The notes under the pieces: generated by a model
What the model saw: only the letters and a program-made list of their open reading frames with translations
What the model was told of the DNA's origin: nothing
Database searches by the model: none
Shown: piece after piece, positions 1 to 11,445 of the stretch
Layout of the letters: each line of letters starts with the position of its first letter
Numbering within the stretch: the stretch's first letter is position 1
Position numbers and translations under genes: made by a program
NCBI GenBank assembly: GCA_025201365.1
Contig: JAIXMF010000077.1
Coordinates: 1 to 45,553, forward strand
Length of the DNA stretch: 45,553 bases
Direction of reading: 5' to 3'
DNA from: Syncephalis plumigaleata
Taxonomy: Eukaryota; Zoopagomycota; Zoopagomycetes; Zoopagales; Piptocephalidaceae

Positions 1-106
1 TGCTAAGTTACATTCACATAGTAAGCAAGCATGTTAATAGAATTTTCATATGCTAGTATGACACATATATATATGTGTGTACAATACCTTGTGGAAGCGG
101 TGGCAT
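1..106 (-). CDS. Possible 5' end of a gene running off the left edge
   Basis: Tentative. On the minus strand an ATG at 106-104 opens a 19-nt first exon (106-88) reading M-P-P-L-P-Q plus one base. It is followed by a GTATTG donor at 87, the same donor type that the alpha-COP gene uses at 6355. An acceptor AG at 4-3 would close an intron of about 85 nt and leave two bases of exon 2. Nothing of the protein body is visible, so no family can be named. The case rests on a plausible splice pair and the A/T-rich intron interior. The gene could equally be absent. Confidence 0.2.
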
Positions 107-712
107 AGCGAGAACAATTTGCGTAAATGCAAAGAGCGGTATGCTGGATAAAAGCATAGTATAGACGTTATGAATATGCATCGTGATAAGTTATCCGTAC
201 AAATGGTAGATGATGGATAGCAGACAAGTGTTAATGGTAAGAGATAGATGAAAAAGTTTATCAAAAGTTGCTCGAATACCATTAATGATGATAATTGATG
301 GTAATTTATACATGATGGAATGCTAGCAAAAGAAAGCATAAATTTTCAAAAAACACTGTATTTTAAAATGATTATAGCTCCGACTTAGTCCGTTACTTGA
401 TTTGGTAGACAGCACATGGAAGGATACCGGATATTCATCATCTTACACGTTCTAGTATTCTATCAATTTACGGGCTTTTATCGTGCCATTTAACCGTCCA
501 GTATCTAGCTAGTGACATTCCGAAATACTATTACTTCTAGAAAACATAGAATTGGCAATAAATTACTTGTTAATACCATTAGTGATACATACTAAATGTT
601 ACTGGATGATGCAAGGGTTCTATCGTCGTTAATAGTTATTTAACACATTTGTATACAATAAACGTATGGTAATTACATCTATAATAAAATGGTTTATTGA
701 GTTGACGCGTGC
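107..712. other. Intergenic spacer
   Basis: No convincing coding region was found. The open frame at 46-339 on the minus strand has low-complexity composition and overlaps the possible splice structure at the left edge. A minus-strand AATAAA lies at 693-698, about 15 nt past the stop of the mucin-like gene, and is a likely polyadenylation signal for it. Confidence 0.5.
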
Positions 713-3700
713 TTATTGGGAGCCTTGAGAGAATGGACATGCAATCATGTTATTTGGACCGTTCTGACATTGAGTGCCTTTTGGACACTCCATCTTGTAT
801 AGGATGCCCGCTCCACATACGGAATAATGAGTAGCACCAACGCAGCTGCTGTGGCCATTAACGCAACGTGGGCTGGAGTCGGTAGCTGCAGGTTCAGTGG
901 TGCAACCGTCATTATTCATGTCGGTGCTTGGTAGTGTAGCTTCCTCAGTTTCACTGCACGTACAAGATACGGTAGGATCACCGGATGGTGAAGCGGTAGT
1001 ATTCGCCGTTGATGCATTACTGGCAACTTGTTGGCTATCATATGAGCTAGTGGCATTAGAAGATGAAGTCGAATTTGTACTATAGCTCATAGCAACACTG
1101 TTACTAGTGCTTGTGCAAGTGCAAGTTTTAACCTTATTAACACAGCGCTTTGATTGAGCCGAACCAGCATTGGTGTAATCGGCGGCTGCTGGTTGAGTGG
1201 CATTAACACTGGTAGAATCGGTGGCACCAGTGCTAGTGCTGTTGGAATCAGTGGCACCAGTGTTAGTGTAGTCAGCGGTACCAGTGCTAATGCTGTTGGA
1301 ATCAGTGGCACCGGTGCTTGTGTTGGTAGAATCTACGGCACCAGTGCTTGTGTAGTCAGTGGCACCAGTGCTAGTGCTAGTAGAATCGACAGCACCGGTG
1401 TTTGTGTAGTCAGCGGCACCAGTACTAGTGTTGGTGGAATCTACGGCACCAGTGCTTGTGTAGTCAGCGGCACCAGTACTAGTGTTGGTGGAATCTACGG
1501 CACCGGTGTTTGTGTAGTCAGCGGCACCAGTACTAGTGTTGGAGGAATCGACGGCACCAGTGTTAGTGTAGCCAGTGGTACCAGTGCTAGTAGAATCGAC
1601 GGCACCAGTGTTAGTGTAGTCAGCGGCACCAGTGCTAGTGCTAGTAGAATCGACGGCACCAGTGTTAGTGTAGCCAGTGGTACCAGTGCTAGTAGAATCG
1701 ACGGCACCAGTGTTAGTGTAGTCAGCGGCACCAGTGCTAGTGCTAGTAGAATCGACGGCACCAGTGTTAGTGTAGTCAGCGGCACCAGTGCTAGTGCTAG
1801 TAGAATCGACGGCACCAGTGTTAGTGTAGCCAGTGGCACCAGTGTTAGTGTAGTCAGCGGCACCAGTGCTAGTGCTAGTAGAATCGACGGCACCAGTGTT
1901 AGTGTAGCCAGTGGCACCAGTGTTAGTGTAGTCAGCGGCACCAGTGCTAGTGCTAGTAGAATCGACGGCACCAGTGTTAGTGTAGTCAGCGGCACCAGTG
2001 CTAGTGTAGTCAGTGGCACCAGTGCTAGTGCTGTTGGAATCGACGGCACCGGTGTTAGTGTAGCCAGTGGTACCAGTGCTAGTAGAATCGACGACACCAG
2101 TGTTAGTGTAGTCAGCGGCACCAGTGCTAGTGCTAGTAGAATCGACGGCACCAGTGTTAGTGTAGCCAGTGGCACCAGTGTTAGTGTAGTCAGCGGCACC
2201 AGTGCTAGTGCTAGTAGAATCGACGGCACCAGTGTTAGTGTAGCCAGTGGTACCAGTGCTAGTAGAATCGACGGCACCAGTGTTAGTGTAGCCAGTAGCG
2301 CCAGTGCTAGTGGAATCTACGGCACCGGTGTTAGTGTAATCAGTGGCACCAGTGCTAGTAGAATCGACGGCACCAGTGTTAGTGTAGTCAGCGGCACCAG
2401 TGCTAGTGCTAGTAGAATCGACGGCACCAGTGTTAGTGTAGCCAGTGGCACCAGTGTTAGTGTAGTCAGTGGCACCAGTGCTAGTGCTGGAGGAATCGAC
2501 GGCACCGGTGTTAGTGTAGTCAGTGGCACCAGTGCTAGTGCTAGTAGAATCGACGGCACCAGTGTTAGTGTAGCCAGTGGCACCAGTGTTAGTGTAGTCA
2601 GTGGCACCAGTGCTAGTGCTGTTGGAATCGACGGCACCAGTGTTAGTGTAGCCAGTGGCACCAGTGCTAGTGCTAGTAGAATCGACGGCACCAGTGTTAG
2701 TGTAGCCAGTAGCGCCAGTGCTAGTGGAATCTACGGCACCGGTGTTAGTGTAATCAGTGGCACCAGTGCTAGTAGAATCGACGGCACCAGTGTTAGTGTA
2801 GTCAGCGGCACCAGTGCTAGTGCTAGTAGAATCGACGGCACCAGTGTTAGTGTAGCCAGTGGCACCAGTGTTAGTGTAGTCAGTGGCACCAGTGCTAGTG
2901 CTGGAGGAATCGACGGCACCGGTGTTAGTGTAGTCAGTGGCACCAGTGCTAGTAGAATCGACGGCACCAGTGTTAGTGTAGTCAGTGGCACCAGTGCTAG
3001 TGCTAGTAGAATCGACGGCACCAGTGTTAGTGTAGCCAGTGGCACCAGTGTTAGTGTAGTCAGTGGCACCAGTGCTAGTGCTGTTGGAATCGACGGCACC
3101 AGTGTTAGTGTAGCCAGTGGTACCAGTGCTAGTAGAATCGACGGCACCAGTGTTAGTGTAGCCAGTAGCGCCAGTGCTAGTGGAATCTACGGCACCGGTG
3201 TTAGTGTAATCAGTGGCACCAGTGCTAGTAGAATCGACGGCACCAGTGTTAGTGTAGTCAGTGGCACCAGTGCTAGTGCTAGTAGAATCGACGGCACCAG
3301 TGTTAGTGTAGCCAGTGGCACCAGTGTTAGTGTAGTCAGTGGCACCAGTGCTAGTGCTAGTAGAATCGACGGCACCAGTGTTAGTGTAGTCAGTGGCACC
3401 AGTGCTAGTAGAATCGACGGCACCAGTGTTAGTGTAGTCAGTGGCACCAGTGCTAGTGCTGTTGGAATCGACGGCACCGGTGTTAGTGTAGCCAGTGGTA
3501 CCAGTGCTAGTAGAATCGACGGCACCAGTGTTAGTGTAGCCAGTAGCGCCAGTGCTAGTGGAATCTACGGCACCGGTGTTAGTGTAATCAGTGGCACCAG
3601 TGCTAGTAGAATCGACGGCACCAGTGTTAGTGTAGTCAGTGGCACCAGTGCTAGTGCTAGTAGAATCGACGGCACCAGTGTTAGTGTAGCCAGTGGCACC

Positions 3701-5161
3701 AGTGCTAGTAGAATCGACGGCACCAGTGTTAGTGTAGTCAGCGGCACCAGTGCTAGTGCTAGTAGAATCGACGGCACCAGTGTTAGTGTAGTCAGTGGCA
3801 CCAGTGCTAGTGCTAGTAGAATCGACGGCACCAGTGTTAGTGTAGCCAGTAGCGCCAGTGCTAGTGGAATCTACGGCACCGGTGTTAGTGTAATCAGTGG
3901 CACCAGTGCTAGTAGAATCGACGGCACCAGTGTTAGTGTAGTCAGTGGCACCAGTGCTAGTGCTAGTAGAATCGACGGCACCGGTGTTAGTGTAGCCAGT
4001 GGTACCAGTGCTAGTAGAATCGACGGCACCAGTGTTAGTGTAGTCAGCGGCACCAGTGCTAGTGCTAGTAGAATCGACGGCACCAGTGTTAGTGTAGTCA
4101 GTGGCACCAGTGCTAGTGCTAGTAGAATCGACGGCACCAGTGTTAGTGTAGTCAGTGGCACCAGTGCTAGTGCTAGTAGAATCGACGGCACCAGTGTTAG
4201 TGTAGCCAGTGGCACCAGTGTTAGTGTAGTCAGTGGCACCAGTGCTAGTGTTGGTGGAATCGACGGCACCAGTGTTGGTGTAGTCAGCGGCACCAGTACC
4301 AGTGTTGCCAGTAGCCGCGGTTTGATTTACATCAGCACCGGTACTAGTATAGTCCGTGGTCGTTGTCTGATTTACATCAGTGCCGCTGTAATCAGTGACT
4401 GGTAGTTGGGTGGTATTGGCACTAGTATTGTTAGCTGATGATATGGTACTATTGTCGGTATAATTGGCCGGTAAATCCATAGTTGCATTGTATATGGCGT
4501 ACTCAGTCGATGCCGTGCTGTCGTTATTGCTAGCATCATTACTGGAAGTATTAGTACTGTTTGCACTATTTGTTATTTTCGGAAATTCTATTGTCATTGG
4601 CGCTCTTTTAGAGAACAAATGTTTACCGAGTCCTTGGGAGCCTTTCCTCCAAGGTTCAATACTTGGGCCATTAAGAATATTGGCTACTAGCATCTCAGGA
4701 CCGGTAAAGCTGCCGCCGGTAACACCAACAATTTCCACATCGGCACAATTCATATAGAACCTGCTGTACTCGTCTGCGTCATACCATTGCAAGGCAAAAA
4801 CGACATTTCCAGCGGTAGGGAGATTGTCCGGGATTTTAACTTCATACTTGGTATCTGTAATGAAACAGTCGTCCAAAACGTCATGAATGACCGCAAACTT
4901 ATTTCCTCCATCGTACGAAAGAGCAAACTGGCAATGACGTCCTTTGCTAGCTACGCTTTTTTCAACTTCTACCGTCACACTACTGCCGGCTTTCATGGAT
5001 ACATTGGCCGGTGCTGCGGGGAAACCACCGCATAAAGAGGTAACTGGACTGTATGTGGTTTGATAGCGTGGTTCCGGTGCAGTTAGCTTTATCCCTGCAT
5101 AGGCAAGAGGTATAGTACACGCTGCCGTCAACGTAAGTGTCAATAATGCGTGAGTCTTCAT
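713..5161 (-). CDS. Secreted mucin-like repeat protein with LPMO-like head and CBM19-like tail
   Basis: A single-exon protein of 1,482 aa. Residues 1-22 are a signal peptide ending LAYA. Residues 23-150 carry a CGGF motif and a closing stretch with FYMNCADVEI. This resembles the ends of fungal copper-binding LPMO-like domains (BIM1/X325 or AA11-like), but the mature N-terminus is Gly, not the His that LPMOs need to bind copper. A dibasic KR near residue 185 could be a Kex2 site. Residues about 280-1335 are degenerate Ser/Thr/Gly repeats such as TGAVDSTSTSTGATDYTN, typical of O-glycosylated cell-wall stalks. A second KR lies near 1338. Residues 1431-1475 have the Cys spacing and the CPKGTQC motif of CBM19 chitin-binding modules. 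The likely role is a wall-bound or surface-exposed chitin-associated protein. There is no obvious GPI signal at the C-terminus. Domain names are by eye. Confidence 0.85.
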   Translation of the reverse strand: MKTHALLTLTLTAACTIPLAYAGIKLTAPEPRYQTTYSPVTSLCGGFPAAPANVSMKAGSSVTVEVEKSVASKGRHCQFALSYDGGNKFAVIHDVLDDCFITDTKYEVKIPDNLPTAGNVVFALQWYDADEYSRFYMNCADVEIVGVTGGSFTGPEMLVANILNGPSIEPWRKGSQGLGKHLFSKRAPMTIEFPKITNSANSTNTSSNDASNNDSTASTEYAIYNATMDLPANYTDNSTISSANNTSANTTQLPVTDYSGTDVNQTTTTDYTSTGADVNQTAATGNTGTGAADYTNTGAVDSTNTSTGATDYTNTGATGYTNTGAVDSTSTSTGATDYTNTGAVDSTSTSTGATDYTNTGAVDSTSTSTGAADYTNTGAVDSTSTGTTGYTNTGAVDSTSTSTGATDYTNTGAVDSTSTGATDYTNTGAVDSTSTGATGYTNTGAVDSTSTSTGATDYTNTGAVDSTSTSTGAADYTNTGAVDSTSTGATGYTNTGAVDSTSTSTGATDYTNTGAVDSTSTGATDYTNTGAVDSTSTGATGYTNTGAVDSTSTGTTGYTNTGAVDSNSTSTGATDYTNTGAVDSTSTGATDYTNTGAVDSTSTSTGATDYTNTGATGYTNTGAVDSTSTSTGATDYTNTGAVDSTSTGATDYTNTGAVDSTSTGATGYTNTGAVDSTSTGTTGYTNTGAVDSNSTSTGATDYTNTGATGYTNTGAVDSTSTSTGATDYTNTGAVDSTSTGATDYTNTGAVDSSSTSTGATDYTNTGATGYTNTGAVDSTSTSTGAADYTNTGAVDSTSTGATDYTNTGAVDSTSTGATGYTNTGAVDSTSTSTGATGYTNTGAVDSNSTSTGATDYTNTGATGYTNTGAVDSTSTSTGATDYTNTGAVDSSSTSTGATDYTNTGATGYTNTGAVDSTSTSTGAADYTNTGAVDSTSTGATDYTNTGAVDSTSTGATGYTNTGAVDSTSTGTTGYTNTGAVDSTSTSTGAADYTNTGATGYTNTGAVDSTSTSTGAADYTNTGVVDSTSTGTTGYTNTGAVDSNSTSTGATDYTSTGAADYTNTGAVDSTSTSTGAADYTNTGATGYTNTGAVDSTSTSTGAADYTNTGATGYTNTGAVDSTSTSTGAADYTNTGAVDSTSTSTGAADYTNTGAVDSTSTGTTGYTNTGAVDSTSTSTGAADYTNTGAVDSTSTGTTGYTNTGAVDSSNTSTGAADYTNTGAVDSTNTSTGAADYTSTGAVDSTNTSTGAADYTNTGAVDSTSTSTGATDYTSTGAVDSTNTSTGATDSNSISTGTADYTNTGATDSNSTSTGATDSTSVNATQPAAADYTNAGSAQSKRCVNKVKTCTCTSTSNSVAMSYSTNSTSSSNATSSYDSQQVASNASTANTTASPSGDPTVSCTCSETEEATLPSTDMNNDGCTTEPAATDSSPRCVNGHSSCVGATHYSVCGAGILYKMECPKGTQCQNGPNNMIACPFSQGSQ
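1190..4310. repeat. Coding minisatellite, about 48-bp units
   Basis: A tandem array of variant units reading, on the plus strand, like ggcaccagtgttagtgtag, with gaatcgacggcaccagtg segments. Full units of 48 bp are mixed with 36-42 bp derivatives, roughly 60-70 units in all. All unit lengths are multiples of three, so length change keeps the host frame. Blocks of several units recur nearly exactly: the segments beginning near 2295, 2705, 3165, 3540 and 3850 share the cagtagcgccagtgctagtg variant. This indicates higher-order duplication and recent unequal exchange. Copy number in the assembly could be collapsed or expanded. Confidence 0.9.
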
Positions 5162-5783
5162 CTTGATGCGTGTTACTCGAGAAATATGTGGATAATATAT
5201 ATATTTGTGGCCTGCACAAATAGCTTATATGAAATGATAGAAACTTAAGAATATAGAGGAGGTAAACGTTCGCAATTATATGGGTGGTTTATAGAAATAC
5301 GGGTGGGTTATGTGAATCTCGGGAATATTTATATTATATACAATTTTGCTTAACAATTAGTTTAAATACCGCAATCGGGTGTTAAACATTGTTTACCATA
5401 TTTGGTGCAAATGTTACCTGATATAAAGCTTTATTTAGAACTCAATTTGGTAATTGTGTTTCGAATTTAAATGGGGACTCATAGTTGCATTTCGAAAGCG
5501 TATGTTTTTCTCAATTAATATCGTCCAAATATAATGTCGCCATCTGTTATGGTTCCCTCGTGTGAAATCAATTATTAATATACATGGTATCAGTTGAATG
5601 AACATTAGCATTATTACATGAATATGCACAAACACATGGATACAATTTAGCAATAATCAATAACAAGCAATATTGATGAATAGTGTAAGATTTCAACAGC
5701 ATTCAAACATCATTTTATTATCAATTAGAAATAAAAAACTATACAGTAGTATAGTTCCATGCAAGTCATAGGCGAGTAATCGT
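5162..5783. other. Intergenic spacer upstream of the repeat protein gene
   Basis: An A/T-rich spacer of about 620 bp. It holds the promoter of the minus-strand repeat protein; a TATA-rich stretch at 5192-5205 lies 30-45 nt upstream of its ATG. It also holds the 3' end of the alpha-COP gene, with a minus-strand AATAAA at 5714-5719. No coding region was seen. Confidence 0.5.
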
Positions 5784-8700
5784 TCAGAATTGACGTAGAC
5801 CAGTGCCATTTGTGCCAATCTTGGCTAGCTGACATACTGGACATAGTGTACCCTTGTGCTCCGGACGATAAATGGCCGTGCAGCACGGACAACGTACATG
5901 AGCATCTCCCTGGTAGATAGGCTGGTACGAGATAGCGCATACAATGAACTCGCTATAATGATCATAGTCGAGTGGGATCTCGTCGCGTGGCGTACGATCC
6001 GATACCTCCTTAATCTGTTGGGCTTGCTTGGCTAGACTGGCCATCGGACGTAGATCGAGCAAGCGACGAGCGAATGACGATGCGCTCAAAAAGTTCTTTG
6101 CCTTATAGGCTTGCGCCATAGCCGCCCTTAGAGTGAGGATTTGATGCGGTGTTCGCATTTTACAATGGGAGAAGTAAGCGGCAAGCTCCAAAGAACGCTT
6201 ATTTGCCTCGAACGAGTCTTGTGTGGCAATCTCACGTCGTGCCACCTCCATGGAGAGACCGATAATGTACTCGCGACACTCCTCCATTACTTGGCGTAGC
6301 TATACGTGTATCGTGTTAGTACTAATGAATACGAGGACATATCGCGCTACAATACCTGTTGAGCATCACTGGCCGATGTGCCCACCGTGAGCAATAACGA
6401 GTGTAATGCATCACGGAACTGCACGATAGTCTCCTTGAATTGTCCGCTAATAAATGATTTATAGGCCGGTTGCAATAGCGCGGTATCGATGGTTGATTGA
6501 GAGTACGGCTGCACCGGTAACACTTTGCGTAGATCAGTCTCCTCCCAGTTACGACGCATCGGGAAGGAGAAAGGCGGTAGAGTGGGGACACCGGAAAGCC
6601 AAGCGCGTGAACAGCTGTAGATCGTAAGGAAGTGCTCCTTTAATGGTGCAAAGTTGACAATACCAGCTTGTCGATGTAATAACTAGTGCAGTAGGGAGAG
6701 CAAACGATTTGTATAGGTAAGTTATACAATAATCTATGTTTGCGTAATAGTATACATTCAACATACCTGCATGGCTGATTCAAAGTTACCCGCTGCTACA
6801 TGATCGGCAGCCAATGGAGAGTTATGACACCATAGTTCGGTTTCCGGTGTTCCTTCGGCAACATTGCCCGTTCTACCACTTGCTACTCCTCCGATTCCAC
6901 CGGCACCTGCTATATCTGTATCGAGCTGCAGATCCATATCATCACCTAGTCCCCAGCCAGCACCGACTTCCACCTCCTCTTCTGCTTCAAAGCTCTCCAA
7001 TGCATCAAATGCTAGCGATGATGATGCTGCAGTAGTAGTAGCGGCAGTGGTGGCCGTAATCTCTGTCTCTGCCATATCGGTCGAGTCAAGCTGTCCACTA
7101 ACGAAGGCACGTTCAAAGGCATTACGCTGGAATTCCTTAAGTGGCCAGTTACTATCGTCAAGTCGATTGACCGGTACGGGTGGACGAAGCAATTGGCCCG
7201 GTGTCGGTAGATCGGTTAACTCTTCTTCGGTCTTGTTGGCCAATGCCAATATCTCCACTGCCTCGTCATCAAGTCCGTGAGATTTGGCAGTTAAATAGGC
7301 CAATGGATCTAAACAAACGTACGAATGTTAACGTTTATTCATTCATCCGCACGTACGATCATCAGTGGCCCACTTACACATATGCATTTCAGTTAGGAAT
7401 TTGACACGATCGCGTATATCACCCAGATAGAGAGCGTTGTGGAATCGGGACATACCATCACCGCGTAATCCGGCAATCTTTAACATTTTACGTTGATTCT
7501 CGGTGTTACCCGTGGCCATGTAAAGGAAGGAGAGACGTTCAAAGTTTTTGGTGCGTTGATAGGCTGTTTCGGTGATCTTTTTAATAATATTAATACATAA
7601 ATGTAAGCAATTATCGTTGAAATACGCAATTACGAGTGATATTCACCTTTGTATTGCCTTGTTTCAACGCTTCGGCACCTAGTTTACTCCAGCATTCCAC
7701 ACGATCTAGTTTCTTCGCTTCCTCCATGGCAACAGTCAAATTACCACACTCGATGGCTAGTTCAAATCGCGTCTTGGTATCTCTTACGAATTGTAATGCC
7801 ACCTAGATAGACATGATAGCAATGGCATTCATTGTTAGCGTGTGTTTTTATTTTATATTTTTATATTCTTGTTATTCATGACTAGCTAGTCTTACCTCTG
7901 GATAGCCTTTCTTTTGCAAATAGGCGATGATCGATTGACCGACCAAGTTCGAGGTACGAATAATCTGTAATACTTGATCGAATCGTTCGCGTACCAATGC
8001 CAACTTAAATTGGTACTCGGTAGGATCGATGGTAATGCTATGCACTTCACCGTCACGCTCCATACAACATATATTGGCGCCTTTTGAACGAACCAAATAG
8101 ACGGGTTGCTCGAGTGTACGAATAATGCCGTGATCACCATTAACTAGCGTGTACTTGATATGATTCAATGTCGTGTATAGGAAAACGCCGCTTTCATCCC
8201 AAACACCACTCTTGATGCGGATAGTCTCGTGGATGGACGCCTTCTGCTCCAGCGTCTTTGTGGCAAGGTAGATGGCTAAATAGATGCAACAAAAATTAGT
8301 ACATGTGTATCATTTATCGTGCCAAATCCACTAGACTTACTATGCTTGCTCATCAAGGCAATATGCGTCATGTCCGCCGACCAGGCAACATACTTGACAT
8401 TGGCAGCAGCCAGTTCAGCTACTGCTTGACGTTGCTGCGTGTCAAATAGAATTACCGCCGTGGGCGTGGCGAGCAATAGATAGTTGGCGCCGGCAAAGAA
8501 GATTTCCGTCACCTGATGGGTGGGCTTAATTGTTTTGGTAACTGTATTCGACATGTCTTTAATGTAGATTTGTTGCTCTGCTTTATCCAATACAGCAAAT
8601 CGAGTGCGCGATGTGAAAATGGCCGTAGTACCACTACCACGTTTAGGCTCTGGACAGTCGCGTAAATCTCCACTAAACTCCTTGGGTAACGAGTATAAAT

Positions 8701-10349
8701 CATAGGTACCACCATCTACCGCCTATAGCCATAATAGTCAATAATAGCAGCGACAATAGTCAAAGGTTAGTCGAGTAGCTGAAATGTATTCTATAACTTA
8801 CCGAGCAAACAAGTACTGCACGCTCAGCTGGATTAAATGAAATGGAACGCGGTTGCGTGTACGGTGTAGCCGATCGACGAATAGACATGATTGGCTGGTC
8901 AACATTACGCGTAAAGTCATAGAGTCGTAGTACTCGATCACGAACGAAGAATAACGAATTCTGACTTTGTACTGAGGCGGGTCGTTCACGATCCAGTTTA
9001 AATATAAGTAGACCATTATCATGTCCTATTTCATGATTGTTTAGCCCGCGTGTACTATACCACTAATTAACTGATATAATGATTAGTATTATTTACCTGC
9101 AGCAAATAGGTTTAGTTCCGGATGTGAGGCTAGAATCCAAAATCGATCCTGATCTCGTCTGAATGTTTGAACTGCAGTGCGTGTCTGCATATCCCATACA
9201 CGAATGGTTTTGTCTTCCGAGTCGGAAATGAGCAACTCCTTTGTCGGATGGAATAGAACGCAAGACACGTTGTTCATATGGCCTCGGAATGAATCAACCT
9301 CCCATGCCTTAACATCTAGTAATGCATCATGTTTATATATGTATATATACGTGTGTGTGTGTGTACATTACTACTTACCACTCATTCGCCATAGTTTAAT
9401 CTGGCGATCATCACCGCTCGATAGAATCAATGGCATGGTTGGATGAAAGGTTACCCAGTCGACACCACGATCGTGACCCTCTAAAACGAACTTTACTGAG
9501 CAATCGGAATTACCGAATAGATCTGGCTGACCGGTGGCACGACTAACTAAATCCTCCACGGTGACGGCATTCTTTGACTTGTTCTTCTTGCGTAAACCTG
9601 TGAAACATTCAATGCTATTTAGTAAGGGTCCTACTGCTAAAGAGAAGACATTATTGCAACGTGTACCTACCAGAGATATCCCATACGCGTACCGTTTGAT
9701 CCATAGATGCCGACACTAATAGATCCTCGCTAGGATGGAATTGCGCACACATGACATAGTGATTATGACCGGTGAGTACGGCCACGCAAGTACGAGATTG
9801 CCAGTTCCAAATACGAATCGTTTGATCATCTGAACAACTCACAATCCACGGGTGTTCATGATGGAAGAACACCGTGCGTACATAGTCGATATGTCCCGAG
9901 AAGGTGAAGAGACAACGACGCGTCTTGTAGTTCCATAGTTTCACGCGATTGTCGTCACCGCCCGAGACGAATAGTGGCTGCGAAGGATGAAAATGAACAC
10001 CGCGTACAGGACCTAAACAAGCGGTAAATCAAAAAGAACAGCAACAACAGCAACAACCTATAAGTTAAAGTGTGCATACACTATGAGAAGTAGAAATCAC
10101 TGATATACCTTCGTGCTCCTCGTACTTTTCCAGCAAAGTACCCATACGATAATCCCAAAGCTGAATAGAGCCATTATGCAACGAGGCGAGAATCCATGGT
10201 CGTTTAGGATGAAACGAGAGACCCTTGACTCGATTGCTCTTAGACTCGAACTATATGTGCGTATAACGAGAGGAACTGTTAGTATATACATACGGGTTAC
10301 AACTTGCATATAGGAATTGACTATAGTCTACCTTAGTGAGCATATGCAT
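5784..10349 (-). CDS. COP1: Coatomer subunit alpha (alpha-COP)
   Basis: Largest subunit of the COPI coat, acting in Golgi-to-ER and intra-Golgi vesicle traffic. Thirteen exons read on the minus strand: 10349-10332, 10250-10109, 10012-9671, 9597-9379, 9315-9097, 9025-8802, 8722-8341, 8275-7896, 7802-7647, 7576-7378, 7308-6767, 6682-6356, 6299-5784. The phases sum to a 1,221-aa protein, against about 1,200-1,225 in yeast and human. The start [20 protein letters not shown] is the canonical alpha-COP N-terminus. Residues about 1-330 form WD40 repeats with IRVWD, IRIWNW and IKLWR ends. The C-terminal 300 residues carry the coatomer alpha C-domain with a Cys-rich zinc-ribbon-like CPCC...CPVCQ. The first exon is only 18 nt. 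Donors include non-consensus GTATTG and GTAGAC. Intact by inspection. Confidence 0.97.
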
Positions 10350-10866
10350 CTTGATAGCTTAAAGACGCGTTAGACGGTTTATGAGATGAGTCTCGGTTGA
10401 TGCATACACGTACAAGTACACGCACACGAGATCAACCAAATACTGGCTAATATCGACAATAGTCTCAGTTATAGAAACTGTTCACTATGACTAGTAATAG
10501 AAAGGAAATGAGATAACTGCTAGATAGTAGTGGCAGTAGCAGTAGTGACAGTAATAAAGAAGAGGAAGAAGAAGAGGAAACGAACGACGACAACAAGTAT
10601 TGACACGTTGCAAGAAGATGAGTTGAAATGACGAGAGTATATTCAACGGTGAAAACTGCCGTATCGGACTGACGAGAAAGTGACACGTCAACCAATCAAT
10701 TCCACCTCCTTAACCATTAGAATGATTTTGTACAAAGTTTCCCCTCTAACCGATTAACGCAGCTAGCCTTTTGTTTTACTAATAAATAATGGTTATGATA
10801 ATAATACTTGTGTATTTTATGTGTGGAAGCGATAACCATCAACTGCTAGTGCCATGACAGCTACTC

Positions 10867-10909
10867 AATAATAATAGCAATGCGATAATGGTGCTAACAA
10901 TTGTGCAAA
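10867..10909 (+). repeat. Direct repeat copy A, 43 bp
   Basis: Begins aataataatagcaatgcgat. It matches 16213-16255 at all but two of 43 positions, and both copies are preceded at slightly different spacing by acagctac. Copy A lies upstream and copy B downstream of the microexon gene. Function unknown; it could be a relic of a larger duplication or a dispersed element. Confidence 0.8.
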
Positions 10910-11392
10910 ATGCATAATATCTATGTTTATTCGAGTATGTATATCGTGAATACGGCAATGTAAGCTTCGTGTTATTTAATACCATTGATAACTTTGCTGC
11001 AATGGTATAACACCGCCTATAGCTCAGCAACAAACAGATAAAAGCAACAAAGGATGGTGGTATAATGTTGAGCATTGCTAGTAATTGTACTAGTAGGATT
11101 CAGTATGTGCTACGTAAGTCTATGAGCAATTGGAGAAGCTGTTGGTAGAGTATACTGCATGTGTATGTAAATGAATGAATGGATTTATTAGATCATCAAG
11201 TATGCTGGTTTATACAGTGTAATTAATAATGATAATAGATTGTATTGATTAAATGAATGTCGTATCGCATTATAGATAGCATCGAGTATGCTCATGTCCA
11301 TATGATTGTGGGATCATTCGATGACATGTCGTGATGCATTGCAATCAGTATCAATCATGTCAAGCGACAATGGAATGAACAATGATAGATGA

Positions 11393-11445
11393 CATACAAA
11401 TGAACATGTCATGTAGATGTCATGATAATGAATGACATTTGTATG
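11393..11445. repeat. Inverted repeat with 10-bp arms
   Basis: Arms catacaaatg (11393-11402) and catttgtatg (11436-11445) are perfectly complementary, separated by 33 nt containing two direct atgtcatg words. No associated gene. It may be chance in an A/T-rich spacer. Confidence 0.4.

Noticed and set aside
1154-4405. A 1,083-aa plus-strand protein
   Set aside because: It is the antisense reading of the minisatellite with no signal peptide or non-repeat domain; the minus-strand protein explains the region.
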